DNA of 64,000 nucleotides, taken from NCBI RefSeq assembly GCF_000826545.1, contig NZ_CDME01000008.1, forward strand, positions 186,001 to 250,000. The letters are read 5' to 3'. Shown piece by piece: positions 51,709 through 61,253 of this stretch. Numbering within the stretch: position 1 is the first letter of the stretch; the number at the start of each line of letters is the position of its first letter. Below the pieces are notes generated by a model. The model did no database searches. It was given only the letters and a program-made list of their open reading frames with translations, and was not told where the DNA came from. The stretch comes from Kibdelosporangium sp. MJ126-NF4 (lineage in GTDB: Bacteria > Actinomycetota > Actinomycetes > Mycobacteriales > Pseudonocardiaceae). The translations under genes were made by a program, and so were the position numbers.

Positions 51709-52389
51709 TCAGTTGAGGTTCATGGGGGTGGAGAAGGCCGATGCGGGAGCGGGGACAGCGTGCAGCGCCGCGATGATCCCTGCTTCTCGCGTGAGCAGCC
51801 TGTGGACCATCCGCAGCCTGTAGGCCGCCCTGGTCTCCTCGAGCAGGGCCTGGCGGTCCTCCATGGGCAGCAGGGCGTCCGCGGCCAGCAGGTGTGCCAG
51901 GTCGGCCGGGTCCGTGTCGGCCGCCGGTTCGTCCCAGTCGCCCCGTTCCCACGCAGTTTCGCAGTAACGGCGGTACGCGGCTCGTGCCGAGTCGGCCAGC
52001 GAGGCGACCTTGTCGGCCAGCCCGGACGGGGTCCTGATGTCCGGGATCCACTCGACCGTACCCACCAGGTACGGCGCGCTCGTCGCGTCGAGGTCGAGCA
52101 GCCGGAACCGCTTCTCGCCGGTGGTGACGATGTCGTAGCGGCCGTCGGACAGGCGCGTGGCCTGCCGCAGCACCGCCGAGCACCCGACTGCCAGCAGTTG
52201 GTCGACCTTGTCGACCTCCTCGGTGACCGGTGCCTTGATCGCGACCACGCCGAAGCGCTTCTCCGGCACGGTCCCGGTGACCAGGTCGACGGTCAGCTGG
52301 CGGTAGCGCGGCTCGAAGACGTGCAGAGGCAGGTTCGCGCCCGGCAGCAGCACTGTCTGCAGGGGAAACAGCGGAAGTGTCTCGGGCAC
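51709..52389 (-). CDS. LON substrate-binding-domain protein
   Basis: 226-aa protein consisting of the N-terminal (substrate-binding) domain of Lon-type proteases with no AAA or protease part. GTG 52389 is chosen; the peptide then begins VPETLPLFPLQTVLLPG, the usual family start. Seen: LPLHVFEPRYRQL near residue 21, VPEKRFGVVAI, VDQLLAVGCSAVLRQ, and TTGEKRFRLLDLD near 97. Stand-alone LON-domain proteins are common in actinobacteria and unassigned. It runs toward the serine hydrolase and shares the intervening repeat. Confidence 0.85.
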   Translation of the reverse strand: MPETLPLFPLQTVLLPGANLPLHVFEPRYRQLTVDLVTGTVPEKRFGVVAIKAPVTEEVDKVDQLLAVGCSAVLRQATRLSDGRYDIVTTGEKRFRLLDLDATSAPYLVGTVEWIPDIRTPSGLADKVASLADSARAAYRRYCETAWERGDWDEPAADTDPADLAHLLAADALLPMEDRQALLEETRAAYRLRMVHRLLTREAGIIAALHAVPAPASAFSTPMNLN

Positions 52390-52408
52390 ACCAATCAAAG
52401 TACGGGCA

Positions 52409-53113
52409 TCACCGGGATTTCGCAGCGGGCGGCCGCAGAACGGCGAACTCGTCGGTGACCTGCATGCCACGCACAGTGAAGTGGAACAGCGCTGCGGGTC
52501 GTCCGCCCGCCCGGCCCGGCTTGGTCGTTTCCCCAGTTGGCTCCAGCAGTCCACGCCTGGACAACACCCGTTGCAGGTTCGTCGACGACACGCTGTAGCC
52601 CAACGCCGCCGAGTAGATCTCCCGCAGCTCAGACATGGTGAACGCGGGCGGGGCCAGCGCGAAGCCGATGTTGGTGTACGACAGCTTCGAACGCAGCCGG
52701 TGCTGGGCGCGCCGGACGATCGCCTCGTGGTCGAAAGCCGTCGTGGGCAGGGAGTCGACGGAGTGCCAGCGGGTGTCCGGCGGCAGCTCGGGGTCGTTGT
52801 CGGACGGCACGAGCCCGAGGAACGCCGAGGCGACCAGACGTGGTCCCGGCACGCGGTCGGGCGCGCTGAAGACGGCCAGCTGCTCGACGTGTGCGAGTTG
52901 TCTCACATCGACTTTTTCCTTCAGCTGGCGCCGGATCGAGCGCTCGATGTCCTCGTCGAGGCGCAGCCTGCCGCCGGGCAGGGCCCAGCGGTCCAGATGT
53001 GGTTCCTTTGCCCGTTCCCACAGCAGGACCTGGAGTGATTCGTCTCTCACTTGCAGGACTGCGGCCAAAACCTCATGGCCGAGCAGGGGTGGCTCGGTGG
53101 TAGCATCAGGCAT
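52409..53113 (-). CDS. nrtR: NrtR-type Nudix-fold repressor of NAD synthesis
   Basis: 234-aa regulator with an N-terminal Nudix-like domain and C-terminal winged helix, divergent from nadA. ATG 53113. Seen: AVLQVRDESLQVLLWERAKEPH near residue 18, a Nudix-box-like region ALPGGRLRLDEDIERSIRRQL near 43 (typical catalytic Glu pattern is altered), TTAFDHEAIVRRAQHRL near 130, and the helix-turn-helix TMSELREIYSAALGYSVSSTNLQRVL (in parts) near 160. Known NrtR proteins sense ADP-ribose/NAD. It is divergent from nadABC, as expected for its target. Confidence 0.88.
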   Translation of the reverse strand: MPDATTEPPLLGHEVLAAVLQVRDESLQVLLWERAKEPHLDRWALPGGRLRLDEDIERSIRRQLKEKVDVRQLAHVEQLAVFSAPDRVPGPRLVASAFLGLVPSDNDPELPPDTRWHSVDSLPTTAFDHEAIVRRAQHRLRSKLSYTNIGFALAPPAFTMSELREIYSAALGYSVSSTNLQRVLSRRGLLEPTGETTKPGRAGGRPAALFHFTVRGMQVTDEFAVLRPPAAKSR

Positions 53114-53136
53114 GTTTTCGATCCTTAGGCGAAAAC
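53114..53136. promoter_or_regulatory. NrtR operator in the nrtR/nadA promoter
   Basis: GTTTTCG (53114-53120) and CGAAAAC (53130-53136) are exact 7-nt arms around a 9-nt centre. The dyad abuts the nrtR start codon, so it could silence both nrtR and nadA. A strong GGAGG precedes the nadA ATG at 53171. Confidence 0.8.
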
Positions 53137-53170
53137 CTCGGGAAAGGAAAACCGGAGCTAGGAGGACCAG

Positions 53171-54165
<995 letters not shown>

Positions 54166-54169
<4 letters not shown>

Positions 54170-55788
54170 GCCCGCGTTGGGAGGCTCGTGCCGACGTGAT
54201 CGTGGTCGGGACCGGCGTCGCCGGGCTGACCGCCGCGCTGGAAGCCAGGGAACTCGGGCTGCGGGTCCTGGTCATCACCAAGGCAGCGGCCAATGCGGGC
54301 AACACGCGCTGGGCGCAGGGCGGTGTCGCGGTGGTGCTGCCGGGCGAGCACGACGACGGCGACTCGGTCGCCGCGCACGTCGAGGACACGCTGGTAGCGG
54401 GCGCTGGCCTCAGTGAGAACGACGCGGTCGTCGCGATCCTGGCCGACGGCGCGACCGCCGTGACACGGCTGCGCACGCTTGGCGCGGTCTTCGACCCCGG
54501 CGCGGACGGCAAGCTGGCCAGGACCAGGGAAGGCGGGCACAGCGCGTTCCGCGTCGTGCACGCGGGCGGCGACGCGACAGGCGCGGAGGTCGAGCGCGCG
54601 CTGCTCTCGGCGGCGCAGGACGGCCGTGTGCCGTTGCTGGACAACCACATCGCGGTCGACACGGTCCGGACCGCGACGGGCGCGGTCGTCGGGTTGCTTG
54701 TGCTGGACCCGAACGGCGTGCCCGGTGTGGTGAGCGCGCCCGCGGTGCTGCTGGCCACCGGGGGCTTGGGGCAGCTGTACCAGTCGACGTCGAATCCCGA
54801 GGTCGCGACGGCCGACGGGCTGGCGCTGGCGTTGCGCGCAGGCGCTCCGGCGGCGGACGTGGAGTTCGTGCAGTTCCACCCGACCGTCCTGTACACCGGC
54901 CCGGGTGCGCGCGGACGGTGCCCGCTGGTGACCGAGGCCGTGCGCGGGGAAGGCGCGGTGCTCGTCGACGCGCTGGGCGAGCGGGTGATGAAGGGCGTGC
55001 ACCCGCTGGAGGACCTCGCGCCGCGGGACGTGGTGTCCGCGGCGATCACGCGCCGGATGGCGCTGGAACCGGGCGGCGTGGACGACCACGTCTACCTGGA
55101 CGCGACCAACCTGGACGCCGAGAAGTTCCGGCGGCGCTTCCCGACCGTGCTGGCCGCCTGCCGGTCGATCGGCGTCGACCCGTCGGTCGACCCGATCCCG
55201 GTGTCGCCCGCCGCGCACTTCGCCTGCGGCGGCGTGGCATCCACAGTGGACGGACGGACCGGTGTGATCGGGCTCTACGCGGTCGGCGAGGTCGCCAGGA
55301 CCGGGCTGCACGGCGCGAACCGGCTGGCCTCCAACAGCCTGCTGGAAGGCCTGGTGGTCGGTGCGCGTGCCGCACGGGCGATCGCGCAGGACCTCGCCGC
55401 GTGCCTGCTCGCCGACCCGCGGGCCGCTGTGCGCGCGCCCGTGCCGTCGGCACCGGTCGCCGACCGGGACGTGCTGCAGCGCGTGATGAGCCGCTACGCC
55501 GGGATCGGCAGGGACGGCGAAGGACTCGCCGTCGTCGGCTCGGTGCTCGACGTGTCCGCTGTGGACACAGTGCTCAGGACGAGGCAACGCGTCGAGGACG
55601 CGGCGCTGACCCTGGTCGCGCGAGCCCTCATCGCGGCCGCGTCGGCACGCACGGAAAGCCGTGGCTGCCACGTGCGGACCGACTTCCCCGACAGTGATGC
55701 CGCGTGGCAGCACAGCCTCGCGGTCCGGCTCAACCCCTCCGGCCAGCCTGTACTGGCGGCCCCCACTCTGCTGAGGAGCGCAGCGTGA
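54166..55788 (+). CDS. nadB: NadB, L-aspartate oxidase
   Basis: FAD-dependent oxidase making iminoaspartate for NadA. GTG 54166 overlaps nadA; 540 aa. Seen: FAD-binding [17 protein letters not shown] near 10-26, [13 protein letters not shown] near 47, [22 protein letters not shown] near 126-148 in parts, [17 protein letters not shown] near 195, [10 protein letters not shown] near 230, [12 protein letters not shown] near 347 and [19 protein letters not shown] near 385. Complete and typical. The stop overlaps nadC. Confidence 0.96.
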
Positions 55789-56660
55789 ACGAACAGGAGA
55801 CGGCCGACGCACTGGCCGTGGTGGAGCGCGCGCTCGCCGAGGACCTGCGGTACGGCCCGGACGTGACCACCGCGTCCACGGTCCCCGCTGACGCGATCGG
55901 CACGGCGGCGATCACCCCGCGCAAACCCGGTGTGCTCGCTGGCAACGAGGTCGCGTTGGCGGTGTTCCAGGGCCGCGTGGCGAACCTGGACGTTCTGACG
56001 GCCGCCGACGACGGCACGCGCCTGGTGCCCGGCGACCCGGTCCTGGTGGTCCGTGGCGCGCTGCGCGGCCTGCTCACGGCGGAGCGCACGGCGTTGAACC
56101 TGGTCTCGCACCTGTCCGGCGTCGCGACGCTGACCCGCCAGTGGGTGGACGCGATCGACGGCACCGGCTGCGTGATCCGTGACACCCGCAAGACCACGCC
56201 GGGCATGCGGTCGCTGGAGAAGCACGCGGTGCGTATGGGCGGCGGCCGCAACCACCGGCTCGGCCTCGGCGACGCCGTGCTGATCAAGGACAACCACGTG
56301 CTCGCCGCCGGTTCCATCACAGCGGCCTTCACCGCCGCGCGCGACCACGCGCCGAACCTGCCGTGTGAGGTGGAGGTGGACACGCTCGACCAACTCGACG
56401 AGGCCCTCGGCCTCGGCGTGGAACTGGTCCTGCTGGACAACTTCACGCCCGACCAGTGTGCCGAGGCCGTGCGCAGGGCGAACGCCGCGGGCGGCCGGAC
56501 CGAACTGGAGGCGTCCGGCGGTCTGACGCTTGATGTCGCGCGGGCGTATGCCGAGACAGGCGTGCACTACCTGGCTGTGGGTGGTCTCACGCACTCCGCG
56601 CCCATCGTCGACATCGGGATGGATCTCGCTCCCGTGGAAAGCGCGGCGGCTGTTTCATAG
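55785..56660 (+). CDS. nadC: NadC, quinolinate phosphoribosyltransferase
   Basis: Decarboxylating phosphoribosyltransferase giving nicotinate mononucleotide from quinolinate and PRPP. GTG 55785 (GTGA overlap); 291 aa. Seen: AEDLRYGPDVTT near 16, the substrate-binding RTALNLVSHLSGVATLT near 101, DTRKTTPGMRSLEKHAVRMGG near 133-153 in parts, NHRLGLGDAVLIKDNHV near 158, VEVDTLDQLDEAL near 195, LLDNFTPDQC near 216, and ASGGLTLDVARAYAETGVHYL near 244. With nadA and nadB it completes de novo NAD synthesis from aspartate. Confidence 0.97.
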   Translation: MNEQETADALAVVERALAEDLRYGPDVTTASTVPADAIGTAAITPRKPGVLAGNEVALAVFQGRVANLDVLTAADDGTRLVPGDPVLVVRGALRGLLTAERTALNLVSHLSGVATLTRQWVDAIDGTGCVIRDTRKTTPGMRSLEKHAVRMGGGRNHRLGLGDAVLIKDNHVLAAGSITAAFTAARDHAPNLPCEVEVDTLDQLDEALGLGVELVLLDNFTPDQCAEAVRRANAAGGRTELEASGGLTLDVARAYAETGVHYLAVGGLTHSAPIVDIGMDLAPVESAAAVS

Positions 56661-56666
56661 GGACGC

Positions 56667-56672
56667 TAGGGT
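56667..56672 (+). promoter_or_regulatory. Candidate -10 box before the binding-lipoprotein gene
   Basis: TAGGGT at 56667-56672, five bases before GTG 56678, could give a leaderless mRNA independent of nadABC. No clear -35 is seen. Confidence 0.3.
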
Positions 56673-56677
56673 GCAGT

Positions 56678-58282
56678 GTGCCCCGTCGTCGAATCCTGTT
56701 GAGCTCTGGCGCGCTCTGCACTGCCCTCGCGCTGGCCGGTTGCACCGCGGCGCCCACGCCCACCGCGTCCGGCAGCACGGACAGCACCGCGCTTGTGCTG
56801 GCGGTGCCGTCCGAGCCTGCCAACGTGCATCCGTTGGCTGGTTACGGGAAGAACGGCGCGGCGCAGGTCTACGACGGCCTGCTGGAGCATCAGGCCGACT
56901 CGGGGCTTCGCGCGGCGTTGGCCGCGGAGATGCCGACGCCGTCGCCCGACGGCAAGTCGTGGACCGTGAAGATCCGCGGTGACGTGCGGTTTCACGACGG
57001 CAGCGCGCTCGACGGCAAGGACGTCGTCGCCACGTACCAGGCGTTGCTGGATCCCGCGTACAACTCGCCGTTGCGTGACCGCTACAGCATGATCACCGGC
57101 ATCACCGACGTCACACCGCCGCCCACGACGACCACGACGACGGTGCCGCCGACGACATCCAGCCGTGCCGTACCGCCGCCCCGGACGGTGCCGGTCGGCA
57201 GCACCGTCCGGTTCGACCTGGCGCAGCCGTACGCGCCGTTCCTGGACCTGCTGGTGTTGGGGATCGTGCCGAGCGAGACCTTGGCGACACCAGGGCCGGT
57301 GACCGAGTTGAAAACCGTCGGCACCGGGCCGTACCAGCTGGAGAACTGGCAGCGCGGCGCCAGCTTGACGTTGCGCGCCAACACGTCCTACTTCGGCGGC
57401 GCTCCCACGGTCTCGAAGGTGACCGTCGAGTTCATTCCCGACGACGACGCACGGGTCAAGCGCATCCGGGACGGCAAGCTCGACAGCGCCGCGTTACCAC
57501 CCGCGCAGGCGAAGTCGTTCGAGCAGTCCGACGTGTTCGCCGTTCTGCGTCAGCGCACCGCGGCCGTACGGGCGATCCAGATGCCCGCGGACAACGCCGT
57601 GACCGCCGACGCGCACATCCGGCTCGCGTTGAACTACGCGGTGAACCGTCGCGGAATGATCGACGGTCCGCTGGCGGGCCACGGCATCGAGGCGTTCACG
57701 CCTGTGTCACCTGTCCTGGCGGAGTTCCACGAGCCGACGGCGAAGTTCTCACACGACGTGCCGACGGCCAAGTCCCTGCTCGACTCGGGCGGATGGGTGG
57801 CCGCGTCGAACGGCATCCGGACCAAGAACGGAATCCAGGCGCAGTTCGTGATCACGTACCCGGCCGGTGACACGGTCGCCCGCGACCTGGCCAACGCCGT
57901 CGCGGCCGACGCGGACGCGGTGGGCATCAAGATCCAGACCCGGGTGGGTGCCGTGGCGTCGGGCGAGGCGTCGGTGATCGGCGCTGGCGACCCGTTCGAC
58001 CCCGACCTGGCCCTGTACCCGTTGCTGCGCTCCGGGGACGCCAACATCACCGCGTCCCTGACCGCCGCGAGAGGCATGACCGACCCGGCGCAGCGTGTCG
58101 CCGAGTACCGCAAGCTGCAGCGTACGTACATCGAGGCGCCGAGCATGGTCGCGCTTGTCGGCCTCGAACACACCTATGTCCTGCGCCGCAACTGGACCGG
58201 CTACCAGGCTGTGGTCGACGGCGACAGCCAGGACGCGACTTGGGGCGCCTGGTGGAACCTTTCCCGCTGGCAGCCCAGGTAG
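56678..58282 (+). CDS. Peptide/nickel-type ABC substrate-binding lipoprotein (SBP_bac_5)
   Basis: 534-aa solute-binding protein of the oligopeptide/dipeptide/nickel family. GTG 56678, 17 nt after nadC. Seen: lipobox LALAGC with Cys near residue 22, LVLAVPSEPANVHPL near 38-53, AQVYDGLLEHQ near 62, GKSWTVKIRGDVRFHDGSALD near 92-112 in parts, and RLALNYAVNRRGMID near 312. Odd: near residue 148 there is a low-complexity PPPTTTTTTVPPTTSS insert. No permease or ATPase neighbours, so it uses components elsewhere or has been recruited for another purpose. Confidence 0.85.
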   Translation: MPRRRILLSSGALCTALALAGCTAAPTPTASGSTDSTALVLAVPSEPANVHPLAGYGKNGAAQVYDGLLEHQADSGLRAALAAEMPTPSPDGKSWTVKIRGDVRFHDGSALDGKDVVATYQALLDPAYNSPLRDRYSMITGITDVTPPPTTTTTTVPPTTSSRAVPPPRTVPVGSTVRFDLAQPYAPFLDLLVLGIVPSETLATPGPVTELKTVGTGPYQLENWQRGASLTLRANTSYFGGAPTVSKVTVEFIPDDDARVKRIRDGKLDSAALPPAQAKSFEQSDVFAVLRQRTAAVRAIQMPADNAVTADAHIRLALNYAVNRRGMIDGPLAGHGIEAFTPVSPVLAEFHEPTAKFSHDVPTAKSLLDSGGWVAASNGIRTKNGIQAQFVITYPAGDTVARDLANAVAADADAVGIKIQTRVGAVASGEASVIGAGDPFDPDLALYPLLRSGDANITASLTAARGMTDPAQRVAEYRKLQRTYIEAPSMVALVGLEHTYVLRRNWTGYQAVVDGDSQDATWGAWWNLSRWQPR

Positions 58283-58292
58283 CTTGAGATGC

Positions 58293-59444
58293 GTGATCGA
58301 TCTGGGCGCGGTACGCGCGGACACCCCTGGCTGCCAAGACCTGATCTTCCTCGACAACGCGGGCTCGTCGCTGCCACCGCGGCCGGTGCTCGACGAGGTC
58401 CACGCGCACTTACGGCGTGAGGCCGAGGTGGGCGGCTACCGTGCCGCCGCCGAACGTGAGGACGACCTGCAAGAGGGCTACTCCGTGCTCGCGGAGCTGC
58501 TCGGCTGCGAGCCGCACGAGGTGGCGTTCACCGACAGCGCGACCCGGTCGTGGCTGGCCGCCGTCGACGCGATGTCCCTCACACCGGGTGACCGTGTCCT
58601 GGTCACCGAGGCCGAGTACCACAGCAACGCGCTGGGGCTGCTGAATCTCGGCATCAAGATCGAACCGATCCCGTCCGACGACTCGGGCGCGGTGGACGTG
58701 GACGCGCTGCGCGGCCTGCTGGATTCCCGCGTCCGGCTGGTCTCCCTTGTCCACGTGCCGACCAACGGCGGCCTGGTGAACCCGGTCAAACCCGTGGTGG
58801 AGGCCGCGCACGAGGTTGGCGCGCTGGTGCTGCTCGACGCCTGCCAGTCGATCGGCCAGTTGCCCGTCGACGCGACCGACCTGGGGGTGGACGTGGTCTC
58901 CGGGACCGGCCGCAAGTGGCTGCGCGGCCCACGGGGGACGGGCGTGCTCGTGATCCGGGACCAGTCCGGGCTGCGGCCCCGGCTGATCGACGGCAAGGCC
59001 GCCGTGTGGGAGCACCCGGACAAGTTCACCGTGTCGCCGGGCGCGCGGGCGTTCGAGCTGTGGGAGTACGGCGTCGCCGATCGGCTGGGCCTGATCGCGG
59101 CGGCCAGGTACGCCCTGGAACTGGGGATGGCGGACATCGCGTCGGCTGTCGCCGAGAACGCGGCGCTGACCAGGGCCCTGCTGGCCGAGGTGCCCGGGGT
59201 GAGCGTGCACGACCTCGGCCGTGAGCAGTGCGGGATCGTGAGCTTCGCCAAGGCGGGCCGGTCCGTTGAGGAGGTCCGTGACCGGTTGTGGGACAAGGGA
59301 ATCGCGGTGTCCTGCAGCTATTCGACGTCCACCCAGTACGACATGACCCGCCGGGGCATCGACGCGCTGGTGCGGGCGTCGCCGCACTACTTCGTCTCGC
59401 CGGAGCAGATCGCCGCCTTCGCGCGGGCGTTGACGGACGTGTAA
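58293..59444 (+). CDS. Class V PLP-dependent aminotransferase-fold enzyme
   Basis: 383-aa fold-type I PLP enzyme 10 nt after the binding-protein gene. GTG 58293. Seen: LIFLDNAGSSLPPRPVLDE near 18, FTDSATRSWLAAVD near 79, EAEYHSNALGLLNLG near 107, LLDACQSIGQLPVDATDLGVDVVSG near 178-202 in parts, and the PLP Lys in GTGRKWLRGPRG near 207. The late segment GIAVSCSYSTSTQYDM lacks a Cys where SufS has its nucleophile, so it is unlikely to be a desulfurase. Possible types: isopenicillin-N-epimerase-like or C-S lyase-like. Link to NAD synthesis is by position only. Confidence 0.8.
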   Translation: MIDLGAVRADTPGCQDLIFLDNAGSSLPPRPVLDEVHAHLRREAEVGGYRAAAEREDDLQEGYSVLAELLGCEPHEVAFTDSATRSWLAAVDAMSLTPGDRVLVTEAEYHSNALGLLNLGIKIEPIPSDDSGAVDVDALRGLLDSRVRLVSLVHVPTNGGLVNPVKPVVEAAHEVGALVLLDACQSIGQLPVDATDLGVDVVSGTGRKWLRGPRGTGVLVIRDQSGLRPRLIDGKAAVWEHPDKFTVSPGARAFELWEYGVADRLGLIAAARYALELGMADIASAVAENAALTRALLAEVPGVSVHDLGREQCGIVSFAKAGRSVEEVRDRLWDKGIAVSCSYSTSTQYDMTRRGIDALVRASPHYFVSPEQIAAFARALTDV

Positions 59445-59466
59445 CCCACAGGTTACGCTTCCGCTC
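59430..59466 (+). promoter_or_regulatory. Leaderless promoter and dyad operator of arsR
   Basis: TTGACG (59430-59435), 18-nt spacer, TACGCT (59454-59459), seven bases, then GTG 59467 without any ribosome site: an unusually clear leaderless promoter. Between and over the boxes lies the perfect dyad GTAACC (59441-59446) CACA GGTTAC (59451-59456), a natural site for the ArsR protein itself. Confidence 0.75.
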
Positions 59467-59841
59467 GTGTTGGACCTCGTCGCCGGTGCGATCGCCGACC
59501 CGGTGCGCAGGCAGATCCTGGAACTGCTGCGCGCCGGGCCGTTGCCCGCGGGCGGGATCGCGGACCACTTCGCGATCACTCGCCCGGCGATCAGCCGTCA
59601 CCTGCGCGTACTGCGTGAGAGCGGCCTGGTGCGTGACGAAACTGTGGGGCGTCAACGGGTCTACGCGCTCGATCCGGCCAGGTTCGGCGTGTTGACCGAC
59701 TGGATCGCGGCGATGACCGCCCCGGCGGCCGCCTGGGAGCAGCGCCTCGACGCACTGGAGACCGAGGTCTACCGCACCCGACGCGAACGGAGAGCTGACC
59801 ATGAAGCCGATTCCGACCGGAAAACTGGTTCCGACGGATAA
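59467..59841 (+). CDS. ArsR-family winged-helix regulator
   Basis: 124-aa regulator. GTG 59467. Seen: VAGAIADPVRRQILELLRAGP at the start, the recognition region ITRPAISRHLRVLRESGLV near 38-56, and VGRQRVYALDPARFGVL; no metal-binding Cys pair of the arsenic type, so it belongs to the ArsR/SRPBCC-linked group. Its 3' end overlaps the SRPBCC gene by 41 nt, indicating tight coupling. A dyad within its promoter suggests autoregulation. Confidence 0.92.
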   Translation: MLDLVAGAIADPVRRQILELLRAGPLPAGGIADHFAITRPAISRHLRVLRESGLVRDETVGRQRVYALDPARFGVLTDWIAAMTAPAAAWEQRLDALETEVYRTRRERRADHEADSDRKTGSDG

Positions 59842-60301
59842 GGGATACGACCTGGTGCTGACCAGGACACTGCGCGCGCCGATCGACGACGTCTGGGCCA
59901 GCCTCACCGAGTCCGCGAGGACCGCGCGCTGGTTCGGGCCGTGGGAAGGGCAGTCGGGCGCCGGGGAAACGATCAAGCTGCAGATGGTCCACGAAGAGGG
60001 CCAGCCGTGGATGGACATGCACATCGACGCGTGCGACGCACCTGTCCGGTTGGCCGTCTCGACGACGGACGAGCATGGCGTGTGGCGGCTGGAAGCGCTG
60101 TTGTCGCACAAGGCCGGGATCACCGAGCTGAACCTGGTCCAGCACATCGAACGCACCGACATGGTCGGCAGTTCCGGGCCCGGCTGGGAGTACTACCTGG
60201 ACATGCTGATCGCCTCCCGCGACGGCGCGCCGTTGCCGGATTTCGACGACTACTACCCGTCCCAAGAGGCGTACTACGACAACCTCGTGGCCGGAAAATA
60301 G
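59801..60301 (+). CDS. SRPBCC/AHSA1-like protein
   Basis: 166-aa protein of the START/Bet v1-like (SRPBCC) superfamily, activator-of-Hsp90-like branch. ATG 59801, 41 nt inside the arsR gene. Seen: LVLTRTLRAPIDDVWASLTESARTARWFGPWEG (in parts) at about 18-50, the family start, and a hydrophobic-pocket pattern up to GWEYYLDMLIAS near 127. ArsR-SRPBCC pairs are widespread; the SRPBCC member may bind a small ligand. Function otherwise unknown. Confidence 0.9.
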   Translation: MKPIPTGKLVPTDKGYDLVLTRTLRAPIDDVWASLTESARTARWFGPWEGQSGAGETIKLQMVHEEGQPWMDMHIDACDAPVRLAVSTTDEHGVWRLEALLSHKAGITELNLVQHIERTDMVGSSGPGWEYYLDMLIASRDGAPLPDFDDYYPSQEAYYDNLVAGK

Positions 60302-60338
60302 CGCGCGACCTCACGTTCACTGTGGCACCGTCGATGCG

Positions 60339-61250
60339 GTGACGCTCCTCGACCGGATCGAACGGACAACCGGTGTTCCCGGCCTTGCCGGTCTGCTCGC
60401 TGACCTGGCACCGGCGGACATGCGCTCCTTGCTGCTCGAAGTCCACCGTCGGCAGGCCGCGAAACTCACCCCGGCGCAGGTTCTGGCGCAGTACAAACGC
60501 GACCGCTTCACCAGTGCGGCCACTGTGGACCCCGCGGTACACGCCGACTACGACCTCCACGCGTTCAAAACCTTGCGAGCCAAGGGATACACGCCGGTCG
60601 AACTGTCCCCGGTAGCCCCGCTCGGCACCGTGAGTGTGCTGACTGGCACGGACCAGAACCGGGTCGTCAGCACCGCACGCGGCACCGAGGTGATGGCCGA
60701 CTCGACCAACGCGTTGGCGTTGGAGTCCGCTGTCCGCAGGTCGGGACGGGAGCAGGTGCGGCTGTGCGCGTCCCACCGGATGGTGCGTGCGCAGCCTTTT
60801 CCCGAGGGATGGTCGTCACATTTCCGGCTGCTCGCGTTGACCGTCGCGGGCCGGGACGAGGGCTCGTTCCGGTTCGAAACGGACAGCTTGCGCGCACAGT
60901 TGAGCGCCATGGTCGGCCTGCTCGATCACCTGGACGACGTCCGGGCGCGGGTGACTGTGCTCGACGAGAGTCGTCGCCAGGCGCTCGCCGAGCAGGTCCT
61001 CGATCCGCTCGCAGCCGAGTTTCCCCAGGTCAAGGTCGATTTCGATGATTCGAGAGAAAGGGGACGCGGCTACTACGTCGACGCGTGTTTCGAACTGCTT
61101 GCCGGTGACGTGTCACTGGCGGACGGTGGTTTCACCACGTGGACACGGCAGTTGCTCGGCAACGCCAAGGAACGGCTGTTGATCGGTGGGCTGGGGACCG
61201 ATCTCGTACACGCCAGGTTCGGCGCACGACGAGCCGACCTTTACCCTTGA
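60339..61250 (+). CDS. Unassigned conserved protein upstream of hisD
   Basis: 303-aa soluble protein; no signal or membrane segment. GTG 60339. Not recognised with certainty. Seen: an alpha-helical N-terminus with LAPADMRSLLLEVHRRQ, an alpha/beta region with GYTPVELSPVAPLGTVSVLTG and VVSTARGTEVMADSTNALALESA (in parts), and a C-terminal GGFTTWTRQLLGNAKERLLIGGLGTDLV. The arrangement of RG..E..D and the final Gly-rich strand recalls class II aminoacyl-tRNA-synthetase-like folds, as in HisZ, but this is only an impression. It ends 3 nt before hisD. Confidence 0.6.
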   Translation: MTLLDRIERTTGVPGLAGLLADLAPADMRSLLLEVHRRQAAKLTPAQVLAQYKRDRFTSAATVDPAVHADYDLHAFKTLRAKGYTPVELSPVAPLGTVSVLTGTDQNRVVSTARGTEVMADSTNALALESAVRRSGREQVRLCASHRMVRAQPFPEGWSSHFRLLALTVAGRDEGSFRFETDSLRAQLSAMVGLLDHLDDVRARVTVLDESRRQALAEQVLDPLAAEFPQVKVDFDDSRERGRGYYVDACFELLAGDVSLADGGFTTWTRQLLGNAKERLLIGGLGTDLVHARFGARRADLYP

Positions 61251-61253
61251 GTC

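Noticed and set aside
58293..59444. Cysteine desulfurase serving NadA (NifS-like)
   Set aside because: The segment GIAVSCSYSTS lacks Cys at the nucleophile position, so a desulfurase call is not supported.
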